The translations under genes were made by a program, and so were the position numbers. From Rossellomorea vietnamensis (lineage in GTDB: Bacteria > Bacillota > Bacilli > Bacillales > Bacillaceae_B), in contig NZ_VTEH01000003.1 in NCBI RefSeq assembly GCF_008180615.1, forward strand, positions 313,685 through 377,684: a DNA stretch of 64,000 nucleotides, written 5' to 3'. Below the pieces are notes generated by a model, which did not search any database, had not been told where the DNA came from, and saw only the letters and a list, made by a program, of their open reading frames with translations. This document shows positions 8,050 through 17,412 of this stretch, in pieces. Position 1 is the stretch's first letter. Every line of letters begins with the position of its first letter.

Positions 8050-9678
8050 ATGGAACATTTAGAACCGAAGAAAAAAATATTAATCATGCTGGCCATCATG
8101 TCGGCAATGCTGTTTGCTGCTTTGAATCAGACAATTGTCGGGACAGCTCTTCCTACAATTATTTCAGAGCTCGGCGGAATTGAATACTACAGCTGGGTAT
8201 TTACGATCTTTATGCTGACTTCTTCTGTAACAGCAATTCTTGTCGGCAAGCTGTCCGATATGTATGGTCGAAAACCATTTATCTTGATCGGTATAGGTGT
8301 TTTTACAGCAGGGTCATTTCTTAATGGGCTCTCCACTTCGATTATAGAATTGATAGCTTTCCGTGGAATTCAAGGCTTAGGTGCCGGTATGATTATGTCC
8401 ACTTCTTTTACAGCAGTAGGTGATTTATTTGCACCGAGGGAAAGGGGAAGATGGCAGGGGCTCATGGGCGGGATTTTTGGTCTGGCAAGTGTTTTTGGAC
8501 CGACGCTAGGAGGCTGGATAGTCGATAATGCTGAATGGCACTGGGTTTTTTGGGTTTTTCTTCCCTTTGGGTTGGTAGCCTTTTTGATGATTTGGCGTTT
8601 GTTTCCTTCCCAGACAATTAAGGAAAAAAAGAAAGTGGATTATCTGGGATCCATCATGTTGTCACTTACTATTATCCCATTGTTACTGGCATTCACATGG
8701 GGAGGAAATGACTTTGAGTGGGTTTCCTTTCAAATTATAGGTCTATTTTCAGTGACTGCAGCAGCATTAATTCTTTTTATCATGATAGAGAAACGGGCTG
8801 CAAATCCTGTCCTTCCTCTTCACCTGTTCAAAAATCAAATTTTTACATTGTCTAATGCCATTGGCTTCATTCTTGGTGCAGGAATGTTTGGAGCGATTAT
8901 GTATATGCCCTTCTTTATCCAGGGGGTCATTGGCACATCAGCTACAAAATCAGGATTTGTCATGATGCCTATGACACTGAGTATGGTATTCGCTTCAGCC
9001 ATTGGAGGGCAGATAATCACAAAAACAGGTAAATACAAATTAATTGCATTAATCGGCCTGTTTGTAATGGGAAGCGGCCTGGCATCGCTATCGATGATGG
9101 GAACCGATACCACAAATACAACAGCCGTTATCAATATGATTATCGTTGGTTTAGGCCTTGGCCTCAGCTTTCCGGTCTTCACGCTAACAGTTCAAAATGC
9201 TGTGCAGCACCAGTACCTGGGGGTTGCCACGGCAGCGACTCAGTTGTTCAGGCAGATAGGTGGGACGGTTGGCGTTGCCATCATGGGAACTGTCATGAAC
9301 AATTCAATGTCTACTAGAATGAATCAGGAACTATCCAAGTTAAAGGGAAATTCCGATTTGGAAGCACTGCCTCCTGAAGCAGCAGCACAACTGCAGACAT
9401 TACAGAGCCCTCAGAGTTTAATGGATGGGGAAAAACTTCAGGAAATTCAAGCTTCCTTGCCGAATGAAATGCAAGCCGTTTTTGTCAAAACGATAGAAAT
9501 CGTCAGAGAGTCATTAAGCTATTCCCTGACAAATGTTTTCCTTATTGGAGCTTTCGTGCTTTTTTCAGGCTTCCTGCTTACATTCTTTTTAAAGGAAATT
9601 CCCTTGCGGATGACGAATAAAGATGAACCGGAGAACGAAATTCAATCAGGGCAAGAATCTCAATCAGTAAAAGCATGA
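8050..9678 (+). CDS. MFS drug exporter, DHA2 (EmrB/QacA) family
   Basis: 542 aa with about 14 membrane segments. Proton-driven exporters of this class pump lipophilic drugs out of the cytoplasm. Motif A appears as GKLSDMYGRKP, motif C-like sequence as GLASVFGPTLGGWIVD, and LFRQIGGTVGVAIMG is the family's late motif. The long loop before the last segment (about residues 425-480) is rich in Gln and Leu, as in EmrB-type proteins. Preceded by GGGGCTGC as ribosome binding site and by the MarR gene. Confidence 0.92.
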   Translation: MEHLEPKKKILIMLAIMSAMLFAALNQTIVGTALPTIISELGGIEYYSWVFTIFMLTSSVTAILVGKLSDMYGRKPFILIGIGVFTAGSFLNGLSTSIIELIAFRGIQGLGAGMIMSTSFTAVGDLFAPRERGRWQGLMGGIFGLASVFGPTLGGWIVDNAEWHWVFWVFLPFGLVAFLMIWRLFPSQTIKEKKKVDYLGSIMLSLTIIPLLLAFTWGGNDFEWVSFQIIGLFSVTAAALILFIMIEKRAANPVLPLHLFKNQIFTLSNAIGFILGAGMFGAIMYMPFFIQGVIGTSATKSGFVMMPMTLSMVFASAIGGQIITKTGKYKLIALIGLFVMGSGLASLSMMGTDTTNTTAVINMIIVGLGLGLSFPVFTLTVQNAVQHQYLGVATAATQLFRQIGGTVGVAIMGTVMNNSMSTRMNQELSKLKGNSDLEALPPEAAAQLQTLQSPQSLMDGEKLQEIQASLPNEMQAVFVKTIEIVRESLSYSLTNVFLIGAFVLFSGFLLTFFLKEIPLRMTNKDEPENEIQSGQESQSVKA

Positions 9679-9683
9679 GCACG

Positions 9684-9716
9684 AAGAGACCATCCTGGGA
9701 AAAGGATGGTCTCTTG
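9684..9716 (+). terminator. Terminator of the MFS gene
   Basis: 12-bp arms 9684-9695 and 9704-9715 with an 8-nt loop; the T run is weak (TTGCTC). Confidence 0.7.
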
Positions 9717-9762
9717 CTCATTCAATTACTAGGTCTGACTCATTCAAGTTGAATAGAATTGT

Positions 9763-9978
9763 TTACTTTAATTTATCAAGCAAGCTGTTCAAATCACTAT
9801 AATCAGAAAGGTTAAATTGATTTTTCAGTGACTCGTTCATTGATTCTTGATTCTTTTTAAAGTCTTCCTGCAGTTTTCGCTGGCTTTTTGTCCTTTGCTG
9901 CTGTGAAAGCAGATTGTTCAAGGATCCACTGTTCATTTCCTGCAGGTGTTTGACTAGTTCGTTAATATCTTTTGCCAT
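9763..9978 (-). CDS. Unknown 71-aa protein at the end of the coat cluster
   Basis: Charged, Gln/Asn/Leu-rich and probably helical, with no Cys and no membrane segment: it opens MAKDINELVKHLQEMNSG and ends SDLNSLLDKLK. The start is well supported by AAAGGAGGAG ahead of ATG 9978. It follows two CotX-type genes in the same direction with a 22-base gap, so a spore coat or coat-assembly role is the natural guess, but I do not recognise a family. Confidence 0.75.
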   Translation of the reverse strand: MAKDINELVKHLQEMNSGSLNNLLSQQQRTKSQRKLQEDFKKNQESMNESLKNQFNLSDYSDLNSLLDKLK

Positions 9979-10000
9979 GAAGAATGCTCCTCCTTTTGGA

Positions 10001-10429
10001 TTAAAGTACGTCCAGTTTAACGACGATGGCTACAAGGATTTGAAGAAGAGCTTGAATGTTGATAGCTAGGTCTGTGTCAGTAGTAACAACCTTTACTTTC
10101 TTGGAGTTTTCAATAATTGTTTTCTGTTTATTACTCTGCCTTGTTTTAATGAATTGTTTAATATCTTGAGCTACTGCTTTGCCTTGGTCGGAATCACCGA
10201 TTGTGATACTGATGACAGCCGCAATTGCCGCTTGGATTCCCAATTGAAGGGAAACAGCCGCCTGGGTGTCCGTAGTTTGTACATCTACACCTTCTGAATC
10301 TTTAATGATGATCCACTCATAGGATTTTTGTTCATTTTTGACGTACTGATCTGCATCTTGTTCTACATCTGCTCCGTGGCCTTTATCATCACAGTGGTGA
10401 TCAAGAGCTCTCCATTTTTTTTCTTCCAT
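10001..10429 (-). CDS. Spore coat protein X/V family (CotX domain), single-domain
   Basis: 142 aa. Two copies of the coat X/V signature are present: VQTTDTQAAVSLQLGIQAAIA near the middle and VTTDTDLAINIQALLQIL at the C terminus. CotX and CotV belong to the insoluble crust/outer coat of Bacillus spores, made late in the mother cell under SigK and GerE. The N terminus is His/Asp-rich. Lies 25 bases behind the longer paralogue and probably shares its transcript. B. subtilis keeps the same genes as cotVWXYZ. Confidence 0.9.
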   Translation of the reverse strand: MEEKKWRALDHHCDDKGHGADVEQDADQYVKNEQKSYEWIIIKDSEGVDVQTTDTQAAVSLQLGIQAAIAAVISITIGDSDQGKAVAQDIKQFIKTRQSNKQKTIIENSKKVKVVTTDTDLAINIQALLQILVAIVVKLDVL

Positions 10430-10454
10430 TTTAATTCACCTCTTTAATTTTTTT

Positions 10455-10937
10455 TTAAAGAATATCCAATTTAACTACCAATGCGACAAGAACTTGAAGC
10501 AATGCTTGAATATTGACAGCCAAGTCAGTGTCCGTTGTTGTTACGTTGACATCTTTTGAATTATCGATATAAATTTTTTGATAGTTTGTTTGTTCAGCAT
10601 CAAATTTCTGGAATAGTTCTTGTGCTACTGCTTTTCCTTTGTCAGAATCGCCGACAGTGATGCTGACCACTAAAGCGATTGCCAGCTGCAGACCGACTTG
10701 AAGAGAAACCGCTGCTTGAGTATCTGTCGTTTGCACGGATACGTTGCAAGAGTTTCTAATCCAAATCAACTCATCTGATTCCTGGTCGTTCAATGAAACC
10801 TGGGTTCCATCCTGAAGGACGATGTGATCGTCATCTTTGCCATGACATTTATCCTGATACCCATAGCAGTCTCCATGGCTTTCATATTCATGATCTCCAT
10901 GGTAATAGCTATTATTGTAACTATAATTTTTGTTCAT
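10455..10937 (-). CDS. cotX: Spore coat protein X (CotX-like)
   Basis: 160 aa. N-terminal ~50 residues are rich in Tyr, His, Gly and Asn, followed by two X/V repeats: VSVQTTDTQAAVSLQVGLQ and NVTTTDTDLAVNIQALLQ. This layout is that of CotX in the spore crust. ATG 10937 is placed 9 bases after AAGGAG; the TTG one codon upstream is less likely. First gene of the three-gene minus-strand coat unit. An AT-rich promoter region with CATACCAATA lies upstream and could be SigK-type, but its -35 spacing is not convincing. Confidence 0.9.
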   Translation of the reverse strand: MNKNYSYNNSYYHGDHEYESHGDCYGYQDKCHGKDDDHIVLQDGTQVSLNDQESDELIWIRNSCNVSVQTTDTQAAVSLQVGLQLAIALVVSITVGDSDKGKAVAQELFQKFDAEQTNYQKIYIDNSKDVNVTTTDTDLAVNIQALLQVLVALVVKLDIL

Positions 10938-11102
10938 CAATTAACACTCCTTTTTATTGGTATGCTATATACTATTGTTCTCTTGTCCTGAGGGAGTGTG
11001 CAGATTCCCTGAGTAAAATAACCATTTTCTGAGGATAAAGAGAAATTTGAGCGATAATATAAAAAATCGCCGTTTATTTAGGCGATATAAACTAATGAAC
11101 TA

Positions 11103-11318
11103 TTATTCTTTCTTATCTTTTTCATTTGAATTTACAAAAGAATCCACTTGCCCGCTTAACTCTTGAACCATTTCTTTTATCCACTTTTTTTGCTCGTCTG
11201 AGAGCTTTCCTTTCACTTCATCTTCTTTTACACCATTCTTTCTGAAAATATCGCTGACCAATAAGTCAACAACAGTGGAAGGGATTGCTTTAGGCTGCTT
11301 TTTAGAACCATCACTCAT
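11103..11318 (-). CDS. CotW-like small spore coat protein
   Basis: 71 aa, charged and helical. The segment LLVSDIFRKNGVKEDEVKG, followed by LSDEQKKWIKEMVQEL, resembles from memory the N-terminal part of B. subtilis CotW, which is also encoded beside cotX. ATG 11318 follows AAGGAGGAG. It stands alone, 166 bases upstream of the cotX-like gene. The CotW match is by eye only. Confidence 0.7.
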   Translation of the reverse strand: MSDGSKKQPKAIPSTVVDLLVSDIFRKNGVKEDEVKGKLSDEQKKWIKEMVQELSGQVDSFVNSNEKDKKE

Positions 11319-11454
11319 GAAAAACTCCTCCTTATATGGATTTCATGCTACTAACATATGCAATTCACCCTGCGGAGACACTGTCCCTGCCCAGGAAAAG
11401 CAGCCCTTTTTAAAAATGGGTCTAAAAATCACATATACAAGGTCTTTACAAAAC

Positions 11455-11757
11455 AATGTAAAAATCCACCAGTGGGAACTGGTGGTTTGCTCTGCGGTTT
11501 TTAGCCTCTCTTCCCGGCCACACCCTAAAAGGCCCAATGATTGATTTCATCAGCAATTTATCCTCACTGAAAAAATTCCAAGAATTAAGGGGAGAAATTC
11601 CGCTTATTTTAATTAATCATGTCCGTTACAGATAAATTGCCTGCTTGAATGGTAAGAAGTGTTAGGGTAACCTGCTTATCCCCTCATGAAAGGAGATTTT
11701 CTATACCTCGCTATAAGCTCGCTGGTACCCATGGCCAGGGGTTTTCATGGTCATAAA
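11455..11757 (-). mobile_element. Family F element copy 2, reversed
   Basis: On the minus strand the left end (11757 downward) reads GAAAACCCCTGGCCATGGG, then GAGCTTATAGCGAGGTATAG; a single TAAGCGGAA palindrome follows (11590-11615). The right end has CATTGGGCCTTTTAGGG and GCAGAGCAAACCACC with a CCACCAGT/ACTGGTGG hairpin at 11470-11487. No coding capacity. It fills the gap between the CotW-like and zinc-ribbon genes. Confidence 0.55.
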
Positions 11758-11776
11758 AAAAAGAAAGCTAATTAAA

Positions 11777-12016
11777 TTAGCTTTCCCCGAATTTCTTGAA
11801 TGTCCTTTCGTCTTCCACAAGCCCGCAAGCCCCGCACTGCACTTTATACTCAGGCCCTTTGTATGGGATGTGGAAGGGGTCCAAGTTGCTGTTATCGTAT
11901 TGCTGCACCACTTCACCAGACCCTGGATCAAGTTTCACACTCTGAGGAACCTGCTGTATAATGTTGAAGCGGGACCGGTTCGTCTTACAATTCGGACAAC
12001 GGTATGGCGTGCTCAT
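11777..12016 (-). CDS. Small zinc-ribbon protein, unknown function
   Basis: 79 aa with two CxxC knuckles, YRCPNCKTN at the N terminus and [11 protein letters not shown] at the C terminus, enough for one zinc ribbon. The middle holds an [16 protein letters not shown] stretch. ATG 12016 is chosen because AAAGGATGG precedes it; the frame runs 27 codons further upstream without a binding site. Divergent from the 91-aa gene. Function unknown. Confidence 0.75.
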   Translation of the reverse strand: MSTPYRCPNCKTNRSRFNIIQQVPQSVKLDPGSGEVVQQYDNSNLDPFHIPYKGPEYKVQCGACGLVEDERTFKKFGES

Positions 12017-12099
12017 TAAGATGCACCATCCTTTCGTGTTTAAAACTAGTATGAGAAGCAGAAACAAAAAATATGCATCATTAGGAAGGGGAGGCAATT

Positions 12100-12375
12100 A
12101 TGGAACACAATTACGAAGAGCTGCTAAATTTGTATAAAAAAATCTGGAATAGCCGAGAAATTAAATCAGAAGAAGATTCTGCAGTAGTCCTGAAAGAAGC
12201 AATGAAAAGAGAATTGAATGATGAAAACAGTCATCCCAGGGTGCGGAAGAATAAAGAAACCAAGTTTTTCTTTGCAATCAAGAGAGTGGCAGAGTCAGAA
12301 TTGACAATAGAGGAAAAGTATAAGCTCATAGCCTGTTATACCGGTGAACTAGAGAAATTGCGAACCAACCGTTGA
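12100..12375 (+). CDS. Unknown 91-aa protein
   Basis: Charged, alpha-helical, soluble protein; it starts MEHNYEELLNLYKKIWNSRE and has no Cys knuckle or membrane segment except one late Cys. Strong GGGGAGG site 5 bases before ATG 12100. No family recognised. The 12376-12662 gap holds the AT-rich promoter region of the CAP-protein gene and no structured element I can name. Confidence 0.75.
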   Translation: MEHNYEELLNLYKKIWNSREIKSEEDSAVVLKEAMKRELNDENSHPRVRKNKETKFFFAIKRVAESELTIEEKYKLIACYTGELEKLRTNR

Positions 12376-12662
12376 AATTTAAACATTGATAACTTCCTGT
12401 CATAATTGAAAAAATTCACGTTAATTTAAAAGTCTGTCAATACGGTAAACCTGGTAATATCCACTATCATATCCTTATTTTAACATAATATTAATGTGGT
12501 TGATTTCTCGCAAGAATCACTGCTGATAAGATATTTTTCCTTTTAGGATGGAAAAAAATTGATTTTTGCTGTTCTCTTACAATTTTAGCCAAAAATATGA
12601 CAGAAACTCCGGTGATATGATGGTTGTGCAAGACAGCAACCACATTTCAGAGGAGGAACATC

Positions 12663-13418
12663 ATGAATACAAAAAAGAAAATGATCGTTTCAACAGCTAC
12701 TGCTTTAACACTTATGGCCGCACCATTTCTTAATAATGCGGAAGCGGCAAGCGGCAATACTACAACCCAAACACAACAAAAGGTACACACCTATCAATTC
12801 TCTGGAAACCATGATGAACTTTATAAGTGGATCCAGGAAATTATGTCTAAATATAATGTGAAGTGGACTAATCAACAGCAAACAAGCAAACCGGCGAAAG
12901 AACAGCCAGTTAATGAAAAGCAGCCTGAACCTGCAGAGACACCGGCTGCAAATGAAGCAGCACCGGAAAGCTCTGTTCCTGCAGCACCACAGCAGCCAAC
13001 AGAACAACCTAAACAAACGACAGAAGCTGCAACCGGAACACTCAGTCAGTTTGAAAGACAAGTAGTTGACCTTACTAACCAGGAAAGAGCTAAAGCGGGG
13101 CTTCCTGCTTTATCAGCAGATGCAGAACTGAGTAATGTGGCACGAGAAAAATCTAACGACATGCAGACTAAGAACTATTTCTCTCATACAAGCCCCACTT
13201 ACGGATCTCCATTTGATATGATGAACAGCTTTGGCATTGACTATCGTGCAGCTGGCGAAAATATTGCCATGGGACAGAGAACACCTGAAGAGGTGGTAAA
13301 GGCATGGATGAATAGTGATGGACACCGCAAGAATATCTTGAGCAGCAACTTCACTCATATTGGTGTCGGCCACGATGCGAATGGCAACTACTGGACTCAA
13401 ATGTTTATCGGAAAATAA
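12663..13418 (+). CDS. Secreted CAP-domain (SCP/PR1, YkwD-type) protein
   Basis: 251 aa. A signal peptide of about 29 residues ends in NNAEAASG. A Pro/Gln/Glu/Ala-rich linker (about 75-125) resembles a wall-spanning spacer. The CAP domain fills the C-terminal half: QFERQVVDLTNQERAKAGL, SHTSPTYGSPFDMM, AAGENIAMGQ and HRKNILSSNFTHIGVG with the conserved His and Glu residues. Many Bacillaceae carry several such extracellular proteins, but their activity is unclear. ATG 12663 follows GAGGAGGAACATC. Ends at a strong terminator. Confidence 0.93.
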   Translation: MNTKKKMIVSTATALTLMAAPFLNNAEAASGNTTTQTQQKVHTYQFSGNHDELYKWIQEIMSKYNVKWTNQQQTSKPAKEQPVNEKQPEPAETPAANEAAPESSVPAAPQQPTEQPKQTTEAATGTLSQFERQVVDLTNQERAKAGLPALSADAELSNVAREKSNDMQTKNYFSHTSPTYGSPFDMMNSFGIDYRAAGENIAMGQRTPEEVVKAWMNSDGHRKNILSSNFTHIGVGHDANGNYWTQMFIGK

Positions 13419-13432
13419 TATAGTACCAGATT

Positions 13433-13465
13433 AGAAAGCCTGAAATTCAGGCTTTCTTTTTTTGG
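13433..13465 (+). terminator. Terminator of the CAP-protein gene
   Basis: 10-bp arms 13433-13442 and 13448-13457 with a 5-nt loop, then a long T run. Confidence 0.93.
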
Positions 13466-13656
13466 TTTTTTTCTCGATGTTCCTGCTCAGCCTGCCAATC
13501 CTGTATGAAATTTCTCCATAAAGGAAAATATATCCGTGATGACCGACAGACAGCAAAGTTGAAAAGAACGGATCTTAATGGTAATTTCAATAGCACAAAG
13601 GGGGCTCTGTCATAGGGCTCATCAGGCATAGCAGGTAAAGAAGGAGAGATGCATCA

Positions 13657-14172
13657 GTGACATATCATATCCGAAAAGGAAAAAAGGAAGATATTGCAGA
13701 GATAATGAAGATGGTCAGGAAAACAGTGGACATTATGAAAAGAGAGGACATTGATCAGTGGACAGATGAGTATCCGCTGGCCGAAGATTTCATAAATGAT
13801 GCTGAAAACATGTCCCTATATGTCGCTGTAGATCGGGAGGGTAAGGTGGCAGGAAGTATCACGATTGATCAGGCGGAGCCGGTGGAATACAGTAATTCAG
13901 AATGGCGAAAAGAAGGCCCGGCATATTTGTTTCACCGTTTGGTGGTGGACCCAGAGGTTAGGGGAAAAGGAATAGCCTCACTTTTGATCAAACAGACAGA
14001 ACATGTGGCGAGAGCAAACCATGTTTTTTACATACGCACGGATACTTATTCACTGAATAAAAAAGCCCAAATGTTATTCAGGAAAAATGGATTTAAGCAA
14101 ACAGGTGAAATTGAGTTCATGGGAAAGGACAATCCCTTTTATACGTTTGATAAAGTGCTGGAAGAGGAGTAA
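13657..14172 (+). CDS. GNAT-family N-acetyltransferase
   Basis: 171 aa. Acetyl-CoA binding motif A is visible as LVVDPEVRGKGIASLLIKQ (Q/RxxGxG/A type), followed by the FYIRTDTYSLNKKAQMLFRKNGF segment that usually closes the fold. GTG start at 13657 follows AAGGAGAG. Substrate unknown. Stands alone. Confidence 0.88.
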   Translation: MTYHIRKGKKEDIAEIMKMVRKTVDIMKREDIDQWTDEYPLAEDFINDAENMSLYVAVDREGKVAGSITIDQAEPVEYSNSEWRKEGPAYLFHRLVVDPEVRGKGIASLLIKQTEHVARANHVFYIRTDTYSLNKKAQMLFRKNGFKQTGEIEFMGKDNPFYTFDKVLEEE

Positions 14173-14253
14173 AACGAATCGAATGAACAGGCAGCAGTGC
14201 AGATCTGTCAGGGAAGATCCACTCAGGATGCTGCACAGAAGGCCCATTTAATA

Positions 14254-14449
14254 CAATAATCCTGTCGTGGACTTTGTCCGGCTTTTTATAAATATAATCA
14301 TATGAAGAGGGATGAAAACTGGTGTCACCGAAATGAAAAGAGCTGCTCTTCCTCGATAAGGGATAGAACTCTTAGTAACCGAGGGAAAATACGGATCTAG
14401 AGATTTTTCCAAAAGCAACAATATTTACGAAAAACAGCCTTTTTAAGAG
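14254..14449 (+). repeat. MITE family A, copy 2
   Basis: Left end is decayed; the core AAGAGCTGCTCTTCCTCGAT and CTCTTAGTAACCGAGG and the right end GCAACAATATTTACGAAAAA are well kept. The 14173-14253 stretch before it shows only a partial GCAGCA/TGCTGC inverted repeat. Confidence 0.75.
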
Positions 14450-14466
14450 TCTATAATTCAAAAAAC

Positions 14467-14498
14467 GGAGGGCAGAATCATTAGCGATTCAGCCCTCC
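14467..14498. terminator. Bidirectional terminator (serves the MATE gene)
   Basis: GGAGGGC/GCCCTCC arms with an inner GAATC/GATTC stem; ATTTTAT follows on the plus strand and a T run (TTTTTT) on the minus strand. Confidence 0.75.
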
Positions 14499-14555
14499 AT
14501 TTTATGTGGGTAAGCAGACAATCTCCTGAGTACCGCAATTTGTTTCTATCGACAA

Positions 14556-15917
14556 TTAAGTCTTTCTAATTTTCATTTTTGTCTTCTTTTGAACAATTAC
14601 CAGTCGCCAAGAGAGAGTGATGGCACCGGCCGTAAGACCTGAAATCAATCCTATCCAGTAGCCGTAAGGACCGAACTCGGTGAACTTTGCCAGTATATAT
14701 CCGAGGGGCAGGCCGAGGACCCAATAGGAAATCAACGCCATAATAAAGGTAATATTGACATCCTTATACCCGCGAAGAGCTCCTTGTACAGGTGCTTGAA
14801 TGGCATCCGAAAGCTGAAAGAGCACCGCATAGAGCAAGAAGTTAACGATAAGCGCACTAACTTCAGGATTATCTGTATAAAGGATGGATATTGGTTCTCT
14901 GAACAGCAGCAGGATGATTCCATAAATGATGGCAAGGATAATCGCGGTGAAAATCCCCATTAAACTATAAGTCTTAGCATCATCGAGCCTCTTGGCACCA
15001 ACCTCGAATCCTACTACAATCGTTAATCCCATCGAAATGCTCAAGGGAATCATATATAGAAATGAAGCAAAGTTGATGGCTGCTGTATGTGCAGCTATAA
15101 CATTTGTGCTGTATTCACTCATGAATAATGTGACGGCCGAAAAAATACTGACTTCAAAGAAGATCGAAAGGCCGATGGGAATCCCAATGAGAAGGATTTC
15201 CTTCCACTTGGACAGTGAAATAGCGAACCATTTGCCGAAAATATTATACTTCCTTAGAGGATAGTATCGGGCAATGACGAACCAGGCAATGAGGGTGATG
15301 AGCCAATAAGTTATAGATGAAGCGATCCCTGCACCAACACCTCCCATTTCAGGGAATCCAAATTTACCGAAAATCAGTACATAATTGAAAAAGATGTTGA
15401 TTGGCAAAGATGTCAGCGTCACATACATTGTCACTGTGGTCATACCCAGAGCGTCGATAAACGAACGCAGAACATTGTATATAAACACGGGAATCACCCC
15501 GAACGCTAAAGCAATCAAGTACTGTCTGGCTACGGTACGGACACCTTCTTCAAGGTTCATATTATTCAAGATAGGATCAAGGAAGACGAATCCTGCAATG
15601 ATCACCACGAGGGCGAGTACAGCTGCAGCATAGATTCCTTGAATGACGGAAAAAGCGATCTCTTTTTGTCTGCCTCCGCCGACTAATTGGGCGACAATCG
15701 GCGTCACGGCCAGCAAGATGCCGCTCAATCCGGTAAAAATGGGAACCCACAGCGAGGAACCTATTGCCACGCCCGCCAAATCGACTGACGAGAATTTTCC
15801 GGACATCATCGTATCAAAAAAGCTCATGCTGAACATGCCTAACTGAGTGACAAGAATCGGAACCAGTACAATGAGAAACTGGTTGAATTTTTCTTTAATG
15901 GTTGTAGTTTGTCTCAT
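14556..15917 (-). CDS. MATE-family multidrug/cation antiporter (NorM type)
   Basis: 453 aa, about 12 membrane segments in two homologous halves. Family features seen: FFDTMMSGKFSSVDLAGVAIG early, TPIVAQLVGGGR between segments 2 and 3, and VGFEVGAKRLDDA in the mirrored place of the second half. Such proteins expel cationic drugs using Na+ or H+. ATG 15917 has only a weak binding site (GAGAGGCTG). No regulator is adjacent. Confidence 0.93.
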   Translation of the reverse strand: MRQTTTIKEKFNQFLIVLVPILVTQLGMFSMSFFDTMMSGKFSSVDLAGVAIGSSLWVPIFTGLSGILLAVTPIVAQLVGGGRQKEIAFSVIQGIYAAAVLALVVIIAGFVFLDPILNNMNLEEGVRTVARQYLIALAFGVIPVFIYNVLRSFIDALGMTTVTMYVTLTSLPINIFFNYVLIFGKFGFPEMGGVGAGIASSITYWLITLIAWFVIARYYPLRKYNIFGKWFAISLSKWKEILLIGIPIGLSIFFEVSIFSAVTLFMSEYSTNVIAAHTAAINFASFLYMIPLSISMGLTIVVGFEVGAKRLDDAKTYSLMGIFTAIILAIIYGIILLLFREPISILYTDNPEVSALIVNFLLYAVLFQLSDAIQAPVQGALRGYKDVNITFIMALISYWVLGLPLGYILAKFTEFGPYGYWIGLISGLTAGAITLSWRLVIVQKKTKMKIRKT

Positions 15918-16287
15918 TATAGTTACAGCCTCTCAAAACAAATTTTACTTAAATATAAAGGCATTTTTCGTATGGATTGCTGCCTGAGGAGTCCCCGGGA
16001 CACTAAGGCTGTTATTTCAAAGGATATTTTCTTTCTTACCTGACGGGATTCTTCCTGTAAAGTTTATGGAAACTCATAATAAATAACTGCAAATTTTACG
16101 AATAGAACCATTATAAATGAACTAGTGAATTATATCATAATTGTAAGCATGCAAGGGTAAGTAAAGATTGATTGAACGATTTCCCGCTCGTAAGCAGCCG
16201 AGTTCCATGTTAATATATAAACTTGATATTGTTTAGGAAAATACCGTGTATAATGATAAAGGATACTTTATGGATAGGAGCTTGATT

Positions 16288-17358
16288 ATGAGCAAACATA
16301 TACTTTTTACCGGCGGCGGGTCTGCCGGACATGTGACAGTCAACGCGGCCCTTATCCCCTTTTTTATAAAGCAGGGATGGAAGGTCTCATACATAGGTTC
16401 AAAAGATGGAATTGAAAATGAGATCATAACAGAACAATTTCCTGAGATTCCTTACCGCGGAATTTCCAGCGGTAAATTGCGAAGATATTTCTCTTGGAAG
16501 AACTTTTCAGATCCTTTCAAGGTTATGAAGGGACTTATGGAAGCCAAGGGGGTCATAAAGAAAACCAGGCCCGATGTCATCTTTTCAAAAGGCGGTTTTG
16601 TTTCTGTTCCTGTTGTAATGGCAGCCAAAATGTCCGGAATACCGACAGCAATCCATGAATCTGATTTCACCCCCGGACTCGCTAATAAGCTGGCTGTTCC
16701 GTTTGCGACGAGAATCTTCACGACATTTCCTGAAACACTGAACAGCATGCCGGCGGATAAATCGATTTGTGCCGGTGCAATCATCCGCGAAGAATTGTTT
16801 TCCGGAGACAAAGCGGAAGGAAAAAGGATTACAGGATTCTATGACAATAAACCAATCCTGATGATTATGGGAGGAAGCCTGGGGTCCCGGAAGATTAATG
16901 AAGCTGTCAGGAAAAACCTTGACGAATTGCTGAAGAGCTATCAAATTGTCCATCTTTGTGGAAAAGGCAATCTTGACACTTCTCTTGAACAAAAAGGCTA
17001 CAAGCAATATGAATATGTTTCAACAGAGCTGCCGCATTTCCTCGACATGACAGACTTTGTCATTTCTCGTGCGGGTTCTAATTCTATCTTTGAATTCTTA
17101 GCCCTTAAAAAGCCGATGCTGCTGATTCCTCTTTCCAGGGAAGCGAGCAGGGGAGACCAGATCATCAATGCTGATTCATTTGTGAAGCAGGGAATCGCAC
17201 TAAAGCTTGAAGAGGAAGAGCTGAGTCCTGAGACATTTAAGCATAACCTTGATGAACTGGAACGAAGAAGCGAAGAAATGATTTTGGCTATGGAGAAGAA
17301 TAAGTCTTCCTACACCATAGAAGATATGTTTAATGAGCTTTCACGTTTATCAAAATAA
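16288..17358 (+). CDS. murG: MurG-type UDP-GlcNAc:lipid I GlcNAc transferase (paralogue outside the dcw cluster)
   Basis: 356 aa GT28 glycosyltransferase that would add GlcNAc to lipid I on the inner membrane face to make lipid II. The N-terminal loop GGGSAGHVTVNAALI, the central HESDFTPGLANKLA and the donor-site GGSLGSRKINEAV and SRAGSNSIFEFLALKKP are present. ATG 16288 lies 7 bases after TAGGAG. No other division or peptidoglycan gene is nearby; some Bacillus genomes have a second murG, and this looks like it. Whether it handles lipid I or another substrate is not decidable from sequence. Confidence 0.88.
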   Translation: MSKHILFTGGGSAGHVTVNAALIPFFIKQGWKVSYIGSKDGIENEIITEQFPEIPYRGISSGKLRRYFSWKNFSDPFKVMKGLMEAKGVIKKTRPDVIFSKGGFVSVPVVMAAKMSGIPTAIHESDFTPGLANKLAVPFATRIFTTFPETLNSMPADKSICAGAIIREELFSGDKAEGKRITGFYDNKPILMIMGGSLGSRKINEAVRKNLDELLKSYQIVHLCGKGNLDTSLEQKGYKQYEYVSTELPHFLDMTDFVISRAGSNSIFEFLALKKPMLLIPLSREASRGDQIINADSFVKQGIALKLEEEELSPETFKHNLDELERRSEEMILAMEKNKSSYTIEDMFNELSRLSK

Positions 17359-17373
17359 TATTTCTTTCGCTGT

Positions 17374-17412
17374 GAAGAGGCTGGTACTTATACGTATCAG
17401 CCTCTTTTTATG
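17374..17412 (+). terminator. Terminator of murG-like gene
   Basis: GAAGAGGCTG / CAGCCTCTT arms, TTTTTA tail. Confidence 0.85.

Noticed and set aside
10938..10990. SigK promoter of the cotX-like gene
   Set aside because: CATACCAATA resembles a -10 but no AC at the right distance was found.
13447..13629. 60-aa minus-strand frame ending in a Lys-rich tail
   Set aside because: It runs through the CAP-gene terminator and no ribosome binding site precedes its start.
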